Positions 23,308 to 33,767 of a DNA stretch of 64,000 nucleotides are shown piece by piece. The notes under the pieces were generated by a model. That model was not told the origin of the DNA. It worked only from the letters and a program-made list of their open reading frames with translations, and did no database searches. The position numbers and the translations under genes were made by a program. Each line of letters starts with the position of its first letter. The stretch's first letter is position 1. The DNA is from Ascoidea rubescens DSM 1968 (taxonomy: Eukaryota > Ascomycota > Saccharomycetes > Ascoideales > Ascoideaceae): NCBI RefSeq assembly GCF_001661345.1, contig NW_017962914.1, positions 708,439-772,438 on the forward strand. Reading direction: 5' to 3'.

Positions 23308-26300
23308 ATGTCAAAATTTGGTAGCGATGACGAAGATGACTTAGGACACAGAAGTGATGAAGATGAAAACGAAAACAGAATAATCGATTCTTCAGAGGAA
23401 GACGACGACGAAGACGACGAAGAAGAAATAAGGAAGGTGCAAGATGGCTTTATTGTCGATGATGATGACGCTGACTTATCTGAATCCGAGCAAGAATCAA
23501 AACCACGTAAAAAGAAACATAAGCACAAACATAAGCATAAACGTCATCGTGAAAGAAGCTCAAGAAATGACGATGACGACGATGGACTAGATGAAGATGA
23601 TTTGGACTTGGTGATGGAAAACAATGGTGTTCCTGCGAGATCGTCAACTTCAAGGCTAAAGCGTCTAAAAAGAGCTGGTGGCGACGACGATGATGACATG
23701 CGTAATGAAAAACATGGGCTAGATGCTATGTTTTCAGATGATGATGATTTGAGTGAAATAGAAGAACCTGATGAGGCTCCTTCTCAAGCATACTCAAGAA
23801 GACATCCAGATAAAGGTGAATTTGATGATTTTATTGAAAATGATTATTCTGAAGAAGAAATTGAAAGGAACAATAGAGTGCCCAACAAACGTAGACAAAA
23901 TTTGAAAATGATTGGCGAACCAAATGCAAAATATGATGAAATTGATCAAGAAAATCTAGATGTTTTATATGAGATTTTTGGAAACGGCGAAGAATATTCA
24001 TGGGCTTTAGAAATGGAAAAACAAGCAGACGATCACGATGAATACTATGAAGAAGAGGATGAAGAAAAAAATCTTCCACTATTGACAGACATATTCGAGC
24101 CCAGTGAGTTGAAAGAAAAAATGATTACAGAGGAAGATAACAAAATCCGTGTTGAAGACATACCTGAAAGATATCAAATACTAAGATCAAAACTCGGTGA
24201 TATAAATGACTATAAATTGTCTACATTTGATTTTGCAAATGAGAAAGAATGGGTGGCAAATATTCTTGCCTCTGAAAAGACCTCTTTTTTTGATTCAAAT
24301 TCTCATTTATTGCCTCATTTCATTGTGGCTGTTGGTCATGTTTTAGAATTCATTTGTATAGATCAATTGGAAATACCTTTTATTTTTACTCATAGGTCAG
24401 ATTATCTACTTTATTCTGAATCTGGTAATAATGAAAATGAAGAAAACGACGATGACTACTCTCCCGAAAATACTCATTCAGCGGCGGAGACCTTGTTGTC
24501 TGAAGATGATTTATGGAGAATTCTACAATTAGATATTGAATATCACAATGTTCTAATCAAAAAGAAGAGTGTTGAAAGACTATTTAAAATGATTAACAAA
24601 GATGATCCTATTTTCTCAGAGTCTATTTTGGCTGCTAATAAAATATACGAATTGCAAGATTTATATGATTATTTGTCATTTAATTATTCTCAAGAATTAA
24701 AAGAAGCTTCTCTGTCCAAACAAAATTCTAGAAGAAGAAGACATACAAAATTCAGTTTGTATGAGAGAGTTAGAAACAACGAGCTTTACGACGTGGTAAA
24801 GTCGATGAACATCTCTGCTCATCAAATAGCTGATAACATTAATAAAGATGATGCAAGAGTTCATTTTGTTGAAGATGCCCCCCAATCACCTCAAGATATG
24901 ATCAAAGAAATATGTGCAAAACCCAATGCTTTGTACAAAAACCCAGAGTATGCAATGGAAGCTGTTAAAAAAATCTATGCCGATGAAATGTTTTATCAAA
25001 ATAGACTAAGAACTGTTGTTAGGGATGGTTACTCCGAATTTGCAACAGTCGATATAAAACTAACAGAAAAGGGTAAAGTCAAAATTGACAAAACTTCTCC
25101 ATATGCGGATTTTAAGTATTCGATCAAAAAAACAATGTCGCAATTAATCAAACAGCCCGATTTGTTTTTAAGGATGCTTGAAGCAGAATCATTGAATTAT
25201 GTTGATGTCCATATTACATTGGTTTCCAGAAGTTTATTGCTTATCCATATTTTCAACAAATATGTTGCAAGTGAAGGTGTTTCAGAGGTTGCAAATACCT
25301 GGAATGAGCTTAGAAGAGCTTGCTTGAATTTGATGATGAAAAAATTGGAACCATTGGTGTCTCTCCATATTAAAGAAGAGTTGCGAAAAGAATGTGAAAA
25401 ACTATTATTTTTCAAAGTGAGAAAAGAAGTGACTAGAAAGTTAAACCAAGCGCCATATCAACCCCCTGGATTTGTATTTGGAACGGTTCCTACGTGCGTA
25501 GCTATCTCTTGTGGAGAAGGGAACTTTGGTAATGAGGCAATTGTTGCTGCCTACATGAACGAGTTCGGGGAAGCTAAGAATTTTGCTAAATTTGGAGAAA
25601 ATCCATTAAGAGATGCTGCTTTTGCAGATTCCTTTGCCTCATTCATAGAAAGTGTGAAACCCGATATAATTGGTATTGCTGGATATAATGCAAAATCCAA
25701 ACAATTATTTGATGTAATAAAGGAAGTAATTCGAGACAAAGGTCTAAGAGTAGATGGCAGCAACCCAGAAGCAAATTTTGGATCTTATGAAGGAGGAGAG
25801 GCGCCAATAATAGAGGTTATCTGGGTTCCTGATGATGTTGCTAAGCTTTATCAACTGTCTATCAGGGCCAAGAAAGAATATCCTGGAAAGTCTACTCTTG
25901 CCAGATATTGTACAGCATTGTGTCGTTACTTGCAATCTCCATTATTAGAATACATCTCTTTGGGAAATGACATAACAGCTATTTCGTTCTATAAACATCA
26001 AAATCTTTTAACTGAAGACAGATTAAGAGAAGCTATTGAATCATCATTTGTTGATGTTGTGAATATGGTGGGGGTCGATATAAATCAAGCGGTGAGAGAG
26101 CCTTACGTTGCTGCAGCGTTACAATATGTCTGTGGTTTAGGACCTAGAAAAGCGTCTGGTCTTCTACAATCTCTTCAGAAAATTGAGTATAATTTGTCGA
26201 ATAGACAGCAATTAATTCTTAATCAATTGACTACAAAAAATATTTTTTTCAATTGTTCTTCGTTTTTGAAGGTTATACAGACTACTAGGGTTAATAAACA

Positions 26301-27699
26301 TTCTGAAGAAGATGTTGATATATTGGATGAAACCAGAATTCATCCTGAAGATTATGAGTTGGCAAGGAAAATGGCAACAGATGCTTTAGATTTGGACGAG
26401 GAAGATCTCTTCGATGTGGATCCTATTAGACAATTGATGAAAGAGGGAGCCAACAAATTAAACGATTTAATCTTAGAAGGATATGCCAAGGAACTAGAAG
26501 TGAAATATAAAAAAAAGAAGAAGACTATATTGCAAATGATCAAAGATGAGCTTCAAAATCACTATGAAGAAATCAGGCGCGGGTTTCATATTATGGATCA
26601 ATTTGAGGTTTTCACAGCGTTGACTGGAGAAACTGAAGATACATTTTATCCCGGTGTTGTTATTCCAATGAAAATAAGATATGTCAACTCGCGATTTATT
26701 TCGGGTCAAACTGCATTTTCGGTTGATTGTAATGTGAATGCAGAAAGAATGAAAATAGAAGAATCTTCATCTGTTCATGAAATATACAGACCTTTGCAAA
26801 CAGTGCAGGTGAAAATAATGGAGGTCAACTATGACAGTTTTAAATGCGAAGGTAGTCTTTTGGCGGAAGATGTGAAGAATCCCACACTCAATGATGTCTT
26901 AAGACATGAAGAAGAAGATGAACAATGGGATGTGGATGCTGAGGCTCGTGATAAAGAAATAGAACGTAGGAGAGCTGATGCAGAAAGAAGAGCTAAGAAG
27001 TTTGTGAGACATGCCTTTTTCCAGAATTTAAATGCACGAGAAGCAGTGGAGTATCTCAAAGGATTGAGTAGAGGGGAATTTGTGATTAGACCATCCTCTA
27101 AAGGCGAAGATCATTTGGCTATTACTTGGAAAGTTGATAAGGACCTTTTCCAGCATCTAGATGTTGTGGAAGGCAGAGAAAGAGATGGTACAAAGATATA
27201 CAGCATTGGAAGTTCCAAGTATTCCGATCTAGATGATTTGATTGAAAATCATATCAAAAAACTTTCAAGAAATGTTGATAGAATGGTCAATCATGAAAAG
27301 TTCAAGCTTGGAGGAAAAGAAACCGTGGAGGCTTTTCTCAATGCTTATTCCAAGACGAATCCTAGCAAAGGGTGCTATATTTTCTGCTTTGATTACAAGC
27401 ACGCCGGATGGTTTTTGTTGCTCTACAAAACCAACGTTAACTCCAAAGTCTACACTATTCACGTTCAAATTGTTCCCGATGGCTATTTGTTGGACAACTA
27501 CAACTATTCGTCTGTGGATGAGCTAACAAATGGGTTCAAACAGCTAATGAAGAACAGAATGAACAGGAGTGCTGCTCCTGACATCAATTCCTATGCTATT
27601 CCTCCCACCAACCACCAACCGTCGTTTCAACGATATGGTGCTCACAACAGTCATATCAGGCCAAGCTATGGGCAGGGAAACTGGAGAGGCACGAATTAA
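23308..27699 (+). CDS. SPT6: transcription elongation factor and histone chaperone Spt6
   Basis: 1463 aa from the ATG at 23308, close to the roughly 1450 aa of S. cerevisiae Spt6. It binds elongating RNA polymerase II and histones and reassembles nucleosomes behind the polymerase. Domains in order: a long acidic N-terminus with Asp/Glu runs and a basic KKHKHKHKHKRH patch (Spn1 and nucleosome-binding region in the family); helical core; YqgF-like fold (about 720-850); helix-hairpin-helix QYVCGLGPRKASGLL (about 935-955); death-like region; S1 RNA-binding fold around YPGVVIPMKIRYV (about 1112-1180); and tandem SH2 with the phosphopeptide motif GEFVIRPSS (about 1256-1264), which in the family binds the Rpb1 linker. 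The tail is Asn/Pro-rich. One in-frame CTG (25855-25857) falls where a small polar residue is usual. Confidence 0.97.
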   Translation: MSKFGSDDEDDLGHRSDEDENENRIIDSSEEDDDEDDEEEIRKVQDGFIVDDDDADLSESEQESKPRKKKHKHKHKHKRHRERSSRNDDDDDGLDEDDLDLVMENNGVPARSSTSRLKRLKRAGGDDDDDMRNEKHGLDAMFSDDDDLSEIEEPDEAPSQAYSRRHPDKGEFDDFIENDYSEEEIERNNRVPNKRRQNLKMIGEPNAKYDEIDQENLDVLYEIFGNGEEYSWALEMEKQADDHDEYYEEEDEEKNLPLLTDIFEPSELKEKMITEEDNKIRVEDIPERYQILRSKLGDINDYKLSTFDFANEKEWVANILASEKTSFFDSNSHLLPHFIVAVGHVLEFICIDQLEIPFIFTHRSDYLLYSESGNNENEENDDDYSPENTHSAAETLLSEDDLWRILQLDIEYHNVLIKKKSVERLFKMINKDDPIFSESILAANKIYELQDLYDYLSFNYSQELKEASLSKQNSRRRRHTKFSLYERVRNNELYDVVKSMNISAHQIADNINKDDARVHFVEDAPQSPQDMIKEICAKPNALYKNPEYAMEAVKKIYADEMFYQNRLRTVVRDGYSEFATVDIKLTEKGKVKIDKTSPYADFKYSIKKTMSQLIKQPDLFLRMLEAESLNYVDVHITLVSRSLLLIHIFNKYVASEGVSEVANTWNELRRACLNLMMKKLEPLVSLHIKEELRKECEKLLFFKVRKEVTRKLNQAPYQPPGFVFGTVPTCVAISCGEGNFGNEAIVAAYMNEFGEAKNFAKFGENPLRDAAFADSFASFIESVKPDIIGIAGYNAKSKQLFDVIKEVIRDKGLRVDGSNPEANFGSYEGGEAPIIEVIWVPDDVAKLYQLSIRAKKEYPGKSTLARYCTALCRYLQSPLLEYISLGNDITAISFYKHQNLLTEDRLREAIESSFVDVVNMVGVDINQAVREPYVAAALQYVCGLGPRKASGLLQSLQKIEYNLSNRQQLILNQLTTKNIFFNCSSFLKVIQTTRVNKHSEEDVDILDETRIHPEDYELARKMATDALDLDEEDLFDVDPIRQLMKEGANKLNDLILEGYAKELEVKYKKKKKTILQMIKDELQNHYEEIRRGFHIMDQFEVFTALTGETEDTFYPGVVIPMKIRYVNSRFISGQTAFSVDCNVNAERMKIEESSSVHEIYRPLQTVQVKIMEVNYDSFKCEGSLLAEDVKNPTLNDVLRHEEEDEQWDVDAEARDKEIERRRADAERRAKKFVRHAFFQNLNAREAVEYLKGLSRGEFVIRPSSKGEDHLAITWKVDKDLFQHLDVVEGRERDGTKIYSIGSSKYSDLDDLIENHIKKLSRNVDRMVNHEKFKLGGKETVEAFLNAYSKTNPSKGCYIFCFDYKHAGWFLLLYKTNVNSKVYTIHVQIVPDGYLLDNYNYSSVDELTNGFKQLMKNRMNRSAAPDINSYAIPPTNHQPSFQRYGAHNSHIRPSYGQGNWRGTN

Positions 27700-27978
27700 A
27701 GACCTTGATAGCTTTATAATATCTGTTTTCCATGTATTCTTTATATAGTTGTTTTAATTCTTTTTTGTTGTTTAGTGAATATTTAAAATTTTGATCTACC
27801 CTTAAAGTTAAAATGTAAAGGCTTCCACCACGTTTCGCCGTTTTCGCTTTTGATGGTGAAATATTCACAATGGCTGTTCTTCTTCCAGCTGCCAGAACTT
27901 GGTATATATACTAACACATCCACACAATCGTCAGATATTTCGTTGATTTGGCTGAAAGAACAAGAAAGGATTTTGCAA

Positions 27979-29415
27979 ATGGGGTATATACGATCGTTTT
28001 CCAAAGTGATCATAGCATTGGCTGTGCTGATGAACATCTATATCTACACCTACCCAAGTTTCAGTGCCAGAGAATGTTCGTGGGTGACTGAAAAATCCTT
28101 GAAAAGAGAGATTATCAATCGAGACAGAGGATTCTTTCAGAGACAAGTCAGTGATATTCCTTATTTTGGAGACTTATTTTACCAGTATTATTTAAAAGAT
28201 GAAGAACAAGCTGCCAACAAGCTAAAACCAGTCCGAGACATTAGATTGCTCGCATTTGGTGATCCTCAAATAAATGGCAACTGGCCTGATACCCCTTATC
28301 AAAAGAGATTGGATAACTATGGAAATGATTATTACTTGGGCCATATTGCTAGTGTCATGCGAAAAAGATTGCAGCCCACCCATATTTCAGTTATGGGAGA
28401 TTTGTTTTCTTCTCAATGGATTTTAGACAGCGAGTATTTTAATCGAACAAGACGATTTTTGACGAGATTATTTCCCCAGCCTGAAAGACACACTGAATAT
28501 GTTCTTGACTTCATCAACAACCATGATCACTGCGACTGGATGGACTACTACGAAAAGACATTAAACATTCCCTTTGACACCCTTGAGTATGATTATGAAG
28601 ACGTGTATGACTGGACCAATTCGTCTTTGACAGAACCAGGAGAGGATGCATTGTTTATAAATATCACTGGAAACCATGATGTTGGCTACAGTGGCGATAT
28701 AACATGGCAACATATGGCTAGATACAAGAAATTATTTGGAAAAGACAACTATTGGATTGAGTATAATAAGAACACTTCCCATGCCTGGAGATTAGTGGTT
28801 TTAAATACAATGGCTTTGGAAGGGCCACCTTTAGTGGACAGATTTCTTGAGGAAACTTGGGACTTTGTGAAAAGACTAGATGAGAGAGAATTCAATGGCT
28901 CGACGGTTTTGATAACACATATTCCTTTTTATAAAAGAGAAGGTTTATGCATTGATGGCCCATACACTGAATATTATGATGAGACAAGCTCTGAAAGAGA
29001 GCCATATAAATTGGGCTTTCTTCGTGCTCAAAATTTCATATCAAATGAATCGACCCAGATCATTTTCAATACGATTTTCAAAAATGGAAAGCCTGGAATG
29101 ATATTAACTGGCCATGATCACGAAGGGTGCGAAAACTATTTCAGCAAAGATATCGATACAGGTGTTTGGATAGCTAGCAAGAATATCACCAACCCCAGTA
29201 GATATATCAAAGAAGTCACTGTTCGATCGATGATGGGCGAATACTACGGAAACACTGGTTTGATGACTGGTATATTTAACACTGAAAAGCAGCTTTGGGA
29301 CTTTCACTACTCTGTCTGTCCATTCCAGATACAACACGTTTGGTGGGCTACTAAAATTGTTTCTATCATAGCAATATTTATGAAATCCCTTACGTACATT
29401 TTTAAAAATCTTTGA
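27979..29415 (+). CDS. TED1: Ted1/Cdc1-family metallophosphoesterase of the ER
   Basis: 478 aa from the ATG at 27979, close to the roughly 470 aa of S. cerevisiae Ted1. In yeast Ted1 acts in the ER on GPI-anchor remodelling and helps Emp24-dependent cargo exit. A signal-anchor (about residues 8-25) is followed by a calcineurin-like phosphoesterase with metal-binding motifs GDPQ (about 94), MGDLFSSQW (about 140), GNHDVGYSGD (about 232), THIPFYKREG and GHDHEGCE (about 378), then a second hydrophobic helix near the C-terminus. An upstream in-frame ATG at 27853 would add 42 residues before the signal-anchor. The downstream ATG is preferred because it places the membrane segment at the N-terminus. 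It lies in tandem 279 bp after SPT6. Similarity is closer to Ted1 than to Cdc1. Confidence 0.92.
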   Translation: MGYIRSFSKVIIALAVLMNIYIYTYPSFSARECSWVTEKSLKREIINRDRGFFQRQVSDIPYFGDLFYQYYLKDEEQAANKLKPVRDIRLLAFGDPQINGNWPDTPYQKRLDNYGNDYYLGHIASVMRKRLQPTHISVMGDLFSSQWILDSEYFNRTRRFLTRLFPQPERHTEYVLDFINNHDHCDWMDYYEKTLNIPFDTLEYDYEDVYDWTNSSLTEPGEDALFINITGNHDVGYSGDITWQHMARYKKLFGKDNYWIEYNKNTSHAWRLVVLNTMALEGPPLVDRFLEETWDFVKRLDEREFNGSTVLITHIPFYKREGLCIDGPYTEYYDETSSEREPYKLGFLRAQNFISNESTQIIFNTIFKNGKPGMILTGHDHEGCENYFSKDIDTGVWIASKNITNPSRYIKEVTVRSMMGEYYGNTGLMTGIFNTEKQLWDFHYSVCPFQIQHVWWATKIVSIIAIFMKSLTYIFKNL

Positions 29416-29557
29416 TTCTAATAGTCTATTTTTTTATTTTTTTTTTCCATTTCTTGAATACATTATAATCACGTTAGTTTATAATATTTAATAACAAATC
29501 TACACTTGCACTAAAAAAAAAAGTTTTGCTTAGTAAAATTAATGGACAAAAAATAAT

Positions 29558-31183
29558 TTAGCTTCTATCTACTCTTAAACCTCTTGCTTTCTTTCTCTCG
29601 TTTAAACTTAGTACCCAGTCAATCCCAATTTCATCATTTTCATCATCAAATCCCATGATCATAATTATCTGTGTAATTCTAGTAAATTCATTCCTCATAA
29701 TGTAATTATTAAACTTGGTTAGCTCATTTATAATAGTCGAGATTTTTTTCTCAAGACCAATCACCCCATATAAGTTGATCTTTTTATTTAATGCCCAGAT
29801 CCGTTTTTCCATTAACGAGCTCATCAAACTAATGATTTTTCTTAACAAGTCTTGGAACAATGTCGGTTCTAATAGTTTGGTACATGGTTGAATCAATGAA
29901 GACCAATTGTTTACAAAGCTAAACAATATCGTGTCTTCTTCATTCAAAGATGTGAATTGTGATATTAAAAAATTGGAACTATTGAAATACTCATTAATAA
30001 GCATCTTAGATTTGTTTTTGAAACATTGATTAAATAATATAGTTATACAATCTTTAAGAATCTCTTTATCAATTTTACCATCAAGAAATTTTTCAAACAA
30101 ATTGCTTTGGATGATATTTTCAAGTTTATCGTAATCAGAACCAAAGGGAAAATTTTGATGCAAATACGATTTTTGCAATATGCTTTGTTTTTCTTGATTC
30201 TGATTACCACCATGAGAAACTCCAATATAGTTATTTAAAACTTTTCTCAAATAGGAGGCAAAACTTGACAACGAATTTAAATACACAATATAGTTAAATA
30301 ATCTTGTTTCATCATCAATATCGCTGGATAACGAATTTAAAGCAGAAGCTCCCCTGGACATTATATTTCCCATCATTGAAGAATTTCCTAACGGAGTTGC
30401 CGATCTTCGAATAGAGGAGGCAAGATTGAATCCACTGCTATTAACATTAGAAGCGCTCGAAATCGCAATAGTCGAATTGTTTTCATTTTCTGGAACAATT
30501 TTTTTGTTCAAGTCAATTAAAGAACCAGATTTGGGTTGGTTGATAATTAGCTTTTTTGTTATAATACCCAAAAATATATTTGTTAGAAAACCTTTTGATA
30601 AAAACATTATAAAGTTTTTCAAAATTACAGGTTGCCCTGAATCAATTGTAAGTTTTATACAATTATTTAAAACTAGAATTGAGTCTTCAACTATGGAAGA
30701 AATTGGAAAAGTATTATCGGTTTCAGATAAAGTGCTTGAGGTATAATAGTCAGATAATTTGGGTAATTCTTCAAGTTTGAAAATCTTTTCCAAGGATCTC
30801 TTTAAATAATATTCGATTAAAACATTGGTAGCTGAGATATACAGTTCTTGGATTTTGGCATTTAAAGACGATTCAATTAGAGGCTTTGGTAAATACAATA
30901 AACTATTTGAAGATAAAAAGGAATGGTGATCAACTAAAAATTGATTTATTTCATTCATTTCATCCTCATTGTTATTATAACATATCAATTCATTATTATC
31001 TATATTTGAGTTCAATAATTTTAGTTTATTTTGTTTGATTGATGATAATTGTTTTGGTTGATAGTCTTTTAACATTTTTAAATATTCCTTCCATTTTATG
31101 GCAAAAAAGCTGCAGTACAAAGACCATCGATTTAATAAATTAATCATTTCAGTAAAAAGCTCACAAATCTTGATCGCAGACAA

Positions 31184-31227
<44 letters not shown>

Positions 31228-32380
31228 TATTATTATTATTATTATTATTATCATCATCGTTGATTAGATTTACATTTAAATTTGAATTACTAACATTTTG
31301 ATTAGTAGTTAAAGATAACAATGGATTTGATAAATTTGAGGATAATAAAAGATTTAAAATTTGAAAGCCATTGGCAGTTGAGTTAACAACTTTTGATAGA
31401 ATTTTACCCAATTCTTTGTTATCCCAAAAGGTATCAAAGATTAAATTCGATTGCAAGTCAATTTCGTTTTGAAAATTGGGCAAAATAGTGAATATTGCGT
31501 AAATATCATAATTTTTGATAATAATTTTTGAGTGTTGATTGATTAGATTAATTGAGATTTCGCACAATCTCATTAAAGTGGCACCATATATACCAAATCT
31601 TTTATTCACTTCCTCATTAATCAAATTATTCTGGATTAAAGATCTTGAATTCGAACCAATTAAATTGGAAATGAATTTGGAGTAACACTTCAAACCATCT
31701 TTTTTTTCATTTATCAAGGGGAAAAAGGAGAAAAATTTGGTTAATTTTAAAACGTCTTTATTTGTTGCAGCTACTTGAAATTCATCTATAAATAGCCCCT
31801 TTAAAAATTCCTTCCAATTTTTTATTAAGATGGATGGGGTATCTGGGATTTCAGAAGAGGGAATCATAATATTTGAAAATTTGCTGTTATGAAGTAAATT
31901 ATCAGGGAGATAATTTAAAATGATATTCATTGAATTGACAGCTTTCAGCCAATCTTTATTTGCAATAGCTTGATCAATGATACCAATATGGTTTTTCAAT
32001 GTCTGGACATTATTAACAAATTCCTTTGTCTTTTTAACTCTTATTCTTTTCAAATCAAGAAATTTTATTTTGTAAGATAAGTTTAGAGACAAGTAATTTA
32101 GGTCGTTGACAATTTTGATCAATTGTGAAGAGGTAGTCAAGCTAGTTAAGAGATTTGTTTTGATCAAATCTAGATTCAAGTCGTTATTGAAATAAGAGGT
32201 GTTCTTAAAATCAATATACTCATTGAGACTTTCAGAGAGCTGTTGGTTCTTGCTGATTAGTAGAGAGTGTAGCTGCACCAATTGAGATTTAGAGAGATTT
32301 TTGTTTACCAACTCGTAGAGAATGTCGTCCAAATCCTTTTTCAAGTCTTTCTCAGAGAGCAATGATCGATTGTAGGCCAT
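29558..32380 (-). CDS. COG4: conserved oligomeric Golgi complex subunit 4
   Basis: 940 aa (S. cerevisiae Cog4 is about 860). It is part of lobe A of the COG tethering complex, which captures retrograde vesicles at the Golgi. The N-terminal helical region shows family phrases LNYLSLNLSYKIKFLDLKR and VNNVQTLKNHIGIIDQAI, then KDWLKAVNSMNIILNYLPDNL and FFSFFPLINEKKDGLKCYSKFI. The C-terminus keeps the DWVLSLNERKKARGLRVDR-type ending. A trinucleotide tract (31185-31259) encodes an Asn then Asp run within the protein, and a Ser-rich loop lies near residue 650. It is divergent from RAD10 (302 bp between starts) and faces TED1 tail to tail. Confidence 0.92.
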
Positions 32381-32682
32381 TTTAAGATGGAAGCAGGCAT
32401 TTTGAACAACTGATCTTTCTTAGTGATGTGATGTGGTTTTAGAGCGTGTGAACGAGTTCTGGCCAGATCGTGAGTTGTGTTGTGCAAACGGGACAAACTC
32501 AGCGAAATTGCTGAAAAAGCATAGTTATGGTTTGTATAAACCTGTTGAAAAAGGGATATTTCACTGGAAGCCAACCACAAAACAGACATTTCCTGTTTGA
32601 TCAGCGCAGATATAATAAACTGAACTCAGTGAAACCAAAGGTGAGTTTAGGGAGGTGCTGTTGTTGCTGTTTTTGATGGTCA
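32381..32682. other. divergent COG4/RAD10 promoter
   Basis: 302 bp shared 5' region. Just before the RAD10 start, ATG at 32676 opens a nine-codon out-of-frame uORF ending at 32705, overlapping the RAD10 ATG at 32683. Confidence 0.5.
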
Positions 32683-33654
32683 ATGTCTTTCAATTCGAAC
32701 TCTAAGCGCAGTTTTGAGTCAGGGACTGGCAGGCAGTCAGCAGAAAACTTTAAGAGATCAAGAGGTGGTGGTAGTGGTTTCAATTCTCCTTCGTTGCATT
32801 CAAAGATAAAAATCAATAAGTCGCAAAATGGCAATCCGTTGATTCAAACCATTAAATCTAAAAATGTTCCATTTGAGTTTACATCGTTGATTCAATCAGA
32901 TTATTTGATCAATAGCCAGACGTTTGTGTTGTTTTTGTCTCTTCGGTACCACAAATTACACCCTGAATATATCTTTAACAGGTTGAAAAAATTTGGATTT
33001 GGAGCGCAAAGCTCTAGCACAAATGTATTGAAAATCTTGTTGTGTGTATTGGATATTGAGAATTCCGGGAATACACATTACTGGGAGATATTGAAGAGCC
33101 TATTGAAGGTGTGCATATTCAATGATTTTACATTAATTTTAACGTGGTCATTTGAGGAAGCAGGCAATTATATTTGTGTTTTGAAAAACTTATCGGCGGT
33201 TAGTGGTAATAAGGGCAGTAGTAATAAGAAATTGGGAATAAGTATCAAGGGAGAATTAAAGGAGGATTATTATTCTCGGCTATTGAATTGTTTAACGTCG
33301 ATTAAAGGAATCAATAAGAGTGATGTTTCAAGGATTGTGTCATCGAACAGTGGCATTAAGAATTTTAAAGAGTTGGTGAAAGATAATGGGAATGAATTGG
33401 AGAATATAAATGGATGGGGTCCAAAAAAGATAAGTAGATTTAAGTATGTTGTAAATGAGCCATTCATTTTCAATTATGATTATGATTCAAGTTGGAAGGA
33501 GAAAGTTAAGAAGAAGAGCCAAAAAGAGAGCGAAAAAAAAAGTGAAACAAAAAGTAAAACAAAAAGTGAAACAAAGAAAAGTCAGAAAGAGAGCAAAACA
33601 AAGAAAATAGATGATAAAATTCAAGAAAAGAAAGAAGACATAAAGGCAGTCTAG
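32683..33654 (+). CDS. RAD10: nucleotide-excision-repair nuclease subunit Rad10 (ERCC1)
   Basis: 323 aa, longer than S. cerevisiae Rad10 (about 210). It is the non-catalytic partner of Rad1/XPF in the structure-specific nuclease that cuts 5' of DNA lesions and trims recombination flaps. The central XPF/ERCC1-like domain shows NPLIQTIKSKNVPFEF, FVLFLSLRYHKLHPEYIFNRL and FNDFTLILTWSFEEAGNYI (about residues 50-170). As expected for ERCC1, no nuclease ERKxxxD motif is seen. A tandem helix-hairpin-helix follows (about 200-255; SIKGINKSDV and INGWGPKKISRFKYV). The extra length is a Lys/Ser/Glu/Thr repeat tail made of KKSQKES and ETKSKTKS units, probably disordered. Convergent with RSC9, with 113 bp between stop codons. 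Confidence 0.95.
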   Translation: MSFNSNSKRSFESGTGRQSAENFKRSRGGGSGFNSPSLHSKIKINKSQNGNPLIQTIKSKNVPFEFTSLIQSDYLINSQTFVLFLSLRYHKLHPEYIFNRLKKFGFGAQSSSTNVLKILLCVLDIENSGNTHYWEILKSLLKVCIFNDFTLILTWSFEEAGNYICVLKNLSAVSGNKGSSNKKLGISIKGELKEDYYSRLLNCLTSIKGINKSDVSRIVSSNSGIKNFKELVKDNGNELENINGWGPKKISRFKYVVNEPFIFNYDYDSSWKEKVKKKSQKESEKKSETKSKTKSETKKSQKESKTKKIDDKIQEKKEDIKAV

Positions 33655-33767
33655 TATATTATATTTTATTATATTATACCATAGTATGTTATATTATGTT
33701 ATAGCATATTATAATATAATAGAAATTATATTTTTAGTTTGTAGATTAAGAGAAAGACAAATGTATA

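Noticed and set aside
23289-24079. Minus-strand Ser- and His-rich frames opposite SPT6
   Set aside because: Antisense reflections of the Asp/Glu codon repeats of the acidic Spt6 N-terminus.
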